DNA of 64,000 nt. Source: Bog-756 sp963730685. Lineage in GTDB: Bacteria; Actinomycetota; Acidimicrobiia; Acidimicrobiales; RAAP-2. Position 1 is the first letter of the stretch; each line of letters starts with the position of its first letter. Both the position numbers and the translations under genes were made by a program. The stretch covers positions 62,001 through 126,000 of the forward strand of contig CAVSSP010000005.1 in NCBI GenBank assembly GCA_963730685.1, in the 5' to 3' direction. This document shows, piece after piece, positions 62,276 to 64,000 of this stretch. Below the pieces are notes generated by a model, which saw only the letters and a list, made by a program, of their open reading frames with translations, searched no databases and was not told the origin of the DNA.

Positions 62276-63070
62276 GTGATCACCACCGAGCGGGACGGCC
62301 CGATCGCCATCGTCACGCTCGACCGGCCCGAGGCACGCAATGCCCTGACCTCCGCCATGATCATCTCGCTGTCCCGGACCTACTCCGAGCTCGATGCCGA
62401 CGCCGGGGTGCGGGTGGTGGTCCTCACCGGGCGGGACCCGGCCTTTTGCGCCGGGCTCGACCTGTCGGACCTGGCCCGGACCTACGACGGCGTGGGTGCC
62501 GCCGTCTCGGCGTCGACCTCGACCCCGGCCTCGGCCGGCACCACCGACCGACGCGTCGGGTTCCCCCGCCCGGGCAAGCCCCTGATCGGGGCCGTCAACG
62601 GCCCCGCGGTGACCGGTGGCCTGGAGCTGGCCCTCGGGTGCGACTTCCTGGTCGCCTCCGAGCGGGCCACCTTCGCCGACACCCACGCCCGGGTCGGTGT
62701 GATGCCGGCCGGGGGCCTCACTATCCGGCTCCCGCAGCTCGTCGGGATCAACCGTGCCCGTCAGATGTCCCTGACCGGCAACTTCGTCGACGCATCCCGG
62801 GCCTACGAGTGGGGGCTGGTGAACGAGGTGGTCCCCCACGCCGGGTTGCTCGAGCGGGTCATCGGGTTGGCCCGGTCGATCAGCGAGGTGGATCCGGATG
62901 CCGTCGCCGAGCTGGGTTCGATGTACGACGCTCTGGCACTCCGGTCCGACGACGGGGCGTATGTGGAAGAGGCCCGCCGGTCCCGCCAGTGGATGGATCA
63001 CCACTTCGACGCCGAGGCCCTCGCCTCCCGGCGGGACGGCATCATCGAGCGGGGCTCCCGCCAGCAGTGA
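62276..63070 (+). CDS. Enoyl-CoA hydratase/isomerase family protein
   Basis: A 264-residue crotonase-fold protein. IAIVTLDRPEARNALTSAM, then FCAGLDLSDLA and KPLIGAVNGPAVTGGLELALGCD show the oxyanion-hole residues. In GVMPAGGLTIRLPQLVG the position where hydratases carry the catalytic Glu (PEGG) is Ala. It may therefore not hydrate enoyl-CoA and could be an isomerase or a related crotonase. GTG at 62276 gives the usual family N-terminus. It is convergent with adk. Confidence 0.85.
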   Translation: MITTERDGPIAIVTLDRPEARNALTSAMIISLSRTYSELDADAGVRVVVLTGRDPAFCAGLDLSDLARTYDGVGAAVSASTSTPASAGTTDRRVGFPRPGKPLIGAVNGPAVTGGLELALGCDFLVASERATFADTHARVGVMPAGGLTIRLPQLVGINRARQMSLTGNFVDASRAYEWGLVNEVVPHAGLLERVIGLARSISEVDPDAVAELGSMYDALALRSDDGAYVEEARRSRQWMDHHFDAEALASRRDGIIERGSRQQ

Positions 63071-63089
63071 GCCGGCCCCGGCCGGAGTT

Positions 63090-63743
63090 TCAGCCGTGGC
63101 CCGGTCGTGGCGGTAGGGAGAACCGGGCACGGATGGCGGCCTGCACGTCGTCGATCGACCCGGTGGCATCGAACGTGGCCACGAACTCCTTGCGTTCGAA
63201 GATCTCGATCAGCGGCTTGGTCTCCTCGTGGTACTGGGCCAACCGCACCGCCAGGGCCTCGGGGTTGTCGTCGGCCCGGGCCATCAGTGCTCCGCCGCAG
63301 ACGTCGCACGTCTCGGGGTTCGCCGGTCGGTGGGCCATCAGGTTGTAGTCCAGCCCACACCGTGAGCACAGGCGTCGGGCCAGGACCCGCCGCGTGACCT
63401 CCTCGTCGGGCATGTGCAGGTTGATCACGCCGTCGATGTCGTAGCTCTCGAGGAAGAACTCGGCCTGGCGGGCGTTGCGTGGGAAGCCGTCGATGATGAA
63501 TCCGTAGTTCCAGTTGTGCTCGGCCAGCCGGGTCTTGACCACCGCCTCGACCAGGTCGTCGTCGACCAGGCTCCCCCCGGCCATGATCCGCTTGACCTGG
63601 GCACCGAGCTTGGTGTGGTGCTGTACGTTCCAGCGGAAGATATCCCCCACGCTGACATGCTCGAGCTCGAGGTCCTCGGCCATGAGCCGGGCCTGGGTGC
63701 CCTTGCCGCTCCCCTGCACGCCCATGATGATGTACTTGCGCAT
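63090..63743 (-). CDS. adk: Adenylate kinase
   Basis: A 217-residue nucleoside monophosphate kinase converting ATP + AMP to 2 ADP. The P-loop is MGVQGSGKGTQA. GFIIDGFPRNARQAE and the LID with a four-Cys zinc site (CSRCGLDYNL, then CDVCGG) are present, as is the C-terminal ADDNPEALAVRLAQYHEETKPLI. The order and length fit bacterial long-form adk. No strong ribosome site is seen before the ATG. It lies 41 bp downstream of the polyphosphate kinase 2 gene on the same strand, so AMP/ADP handling and polyphosphate use may be coexpressed. Confidence 0.88.
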   Translation of the reverse strand: MRKYIIMGVQGSGKGTQARLMAEDLELEHVSVGDIFRWNVQHHTKLGAQVKRIMAGGSLVDDDLVEAVVKTRLAEHNWNYGFIIDGFPRNARQAEFFLESYDIDGVINLHMPDEEVTRRVLARRLCSRCGLDYNLMAHRPANPETCDVCGGALMARADDNPEALAVRLAQYHEETKPLIEIFERKEFVATFDATGSIDDVQAAIRARFSLPPRPGHG

Positions 63744-63784
63744 GCGCGGCTACCGGCCGTCGTGGGACGAGGGGCGGGTGGACC

Positions 63785-64000
63785 TCATCGCACGATGTAG
63801 CGCTGGGGGACCCACGACTGGCTGTCGATCGGGGGCCGCTCGTAGGCGCGCTGCTGGCGGGGGGGCAGTGCCACCTCTTCGTGGGGGACGTCGCGGTAGG
63901 GCACGATGTGGAGCAGGTGGCTGATGATGTTGAGTCGGGCCGCCTTCTTGTCGTCGGCGTCGACGACGTACCACGGTGCCTCTTTGATGTCGGTGTAGGC
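63785..64000 (-). CDS. Polyphosphate kinase 2, C-terminal part only
   Basis: The last 71 codons of a PPK2-family gene whose start lies beyond the window. APWYVVDADDKKAARLNIISHLL is the PPK2 lid/C-terminal signature (quoted in pieces: WYVVDADDKKAARLN). It ends WVPQRYIVR and TGA at 63785. PPK2 enzymes phosphorylate ADP or GDP/AMP with polyphosphate. The subclass cannot be told without the Walker motifs, which are outside. Confidence 0.85.
   Translation of the reverse strand, partial: AYTDIKEAPWYVVDADDKKAARLNIISHLLHIVPYRDVPHEEVALPPRQQRAYERPPIDSQSWVPQRYIVR

Noticed and set aside
1..64000. tRNA, rRNA, riboswitches and mobile elements
   Set aside because: I saw no tRNA-like cloverleaf, rRNA segment, known riboswitch core, transposase or terminal inverted repeats by reading. 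Covariance-model searches were not possible.

Overview
The window is high-GC DNA with typical actinomycete gene content: LLM-class F420-type oxidoreductases, a mycothiol-dependent-type enzyme, a SARP/AAA regulator, several TetR/MerR/XRE regulators, and secreted proteins built from GYWLVASDGG-like repeats. It looks chromosomal and most like an uncultured actinomycete, probably Acidimicrobiia; the class is an inference from gene content. I recognised no rRNA, tRNA, CRISPR array, insertion sequence, phage module or origin.

Region by region. (1) 1-4.6 kb, minus: an N-acetylglutaminylglutamine-type amidotransferase (cut by the window start) coupled to a fused GCS2/ATP-grasp ligase, with an HD-domain protein upstream. 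(2) 4.8-6.2 kb: an XRE regulator with paired GAGTAC sites and an LLM oxidoreductase. (3) 6.3-11.6 kb, minus: a Pel-like exopolysaccharide operon (TPR protein, PelF-type glycosyltransferase, PelG-type membrane protein, lectin-like surface protein). (4) 12-25 kb: an OLD-like ATPase, a DUF998 membrane protein, an FtsX-type permease, a nucleotide cyclase coupled to a cyclic-nucleotide-binding protein, a divergent CHAT plus permuted papain-like hydrolase fusion, and a 1167-residue SARP-AAA regulator. This is the best candidate for an undescribed system. (5) 25-33.6 kb, mostly minus: a Baeyer-Villiger-type monooxygenase, two secreted proteins, a TY-Chap-like protein and small housekeeping enzymes. 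(6) 34-43.4 kb: an NlpC/P60 secreted repeat protein, a soxR/SDR/QueA-like cluster, a reductase/SDR pair, a second cyclase resembling pH-sensing Rv1264, and an MFS pump with a divergent TetR and three near-identical operators. (7) 43.4-57 kb: metabolic enzymes. Between about 47.0 and 53.3 kb seven consecutive or near-consecutive genes on both strands are broken by single-base shifts, nearly all extra bases. This suggests a poor-quality stretch of sequence more than true decay. (8) 57-64 kb: another cyclic-nucleotide-binding protein, a third repeat-bearing secreted protein, DUF1345, a hydroxyacid dehydrogenase, a fructosamine-kinase-like protein, an enoyl-CoA hydratase-like protein, adenylate kinase and the end of a polyphosphate kinase 2.

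Themes: cyclic nucleotide signalling is unusually dense (two cyclases, two separate binding proteins). Three secreted proteins share one repeat behind three different N-terminal modules. Several operons are tightly coupled by overlapping or 2-bp-spaced start and stop codons. Start codons were chosen from Shine-Dalgarno sequences and family N-termini where these could be read.
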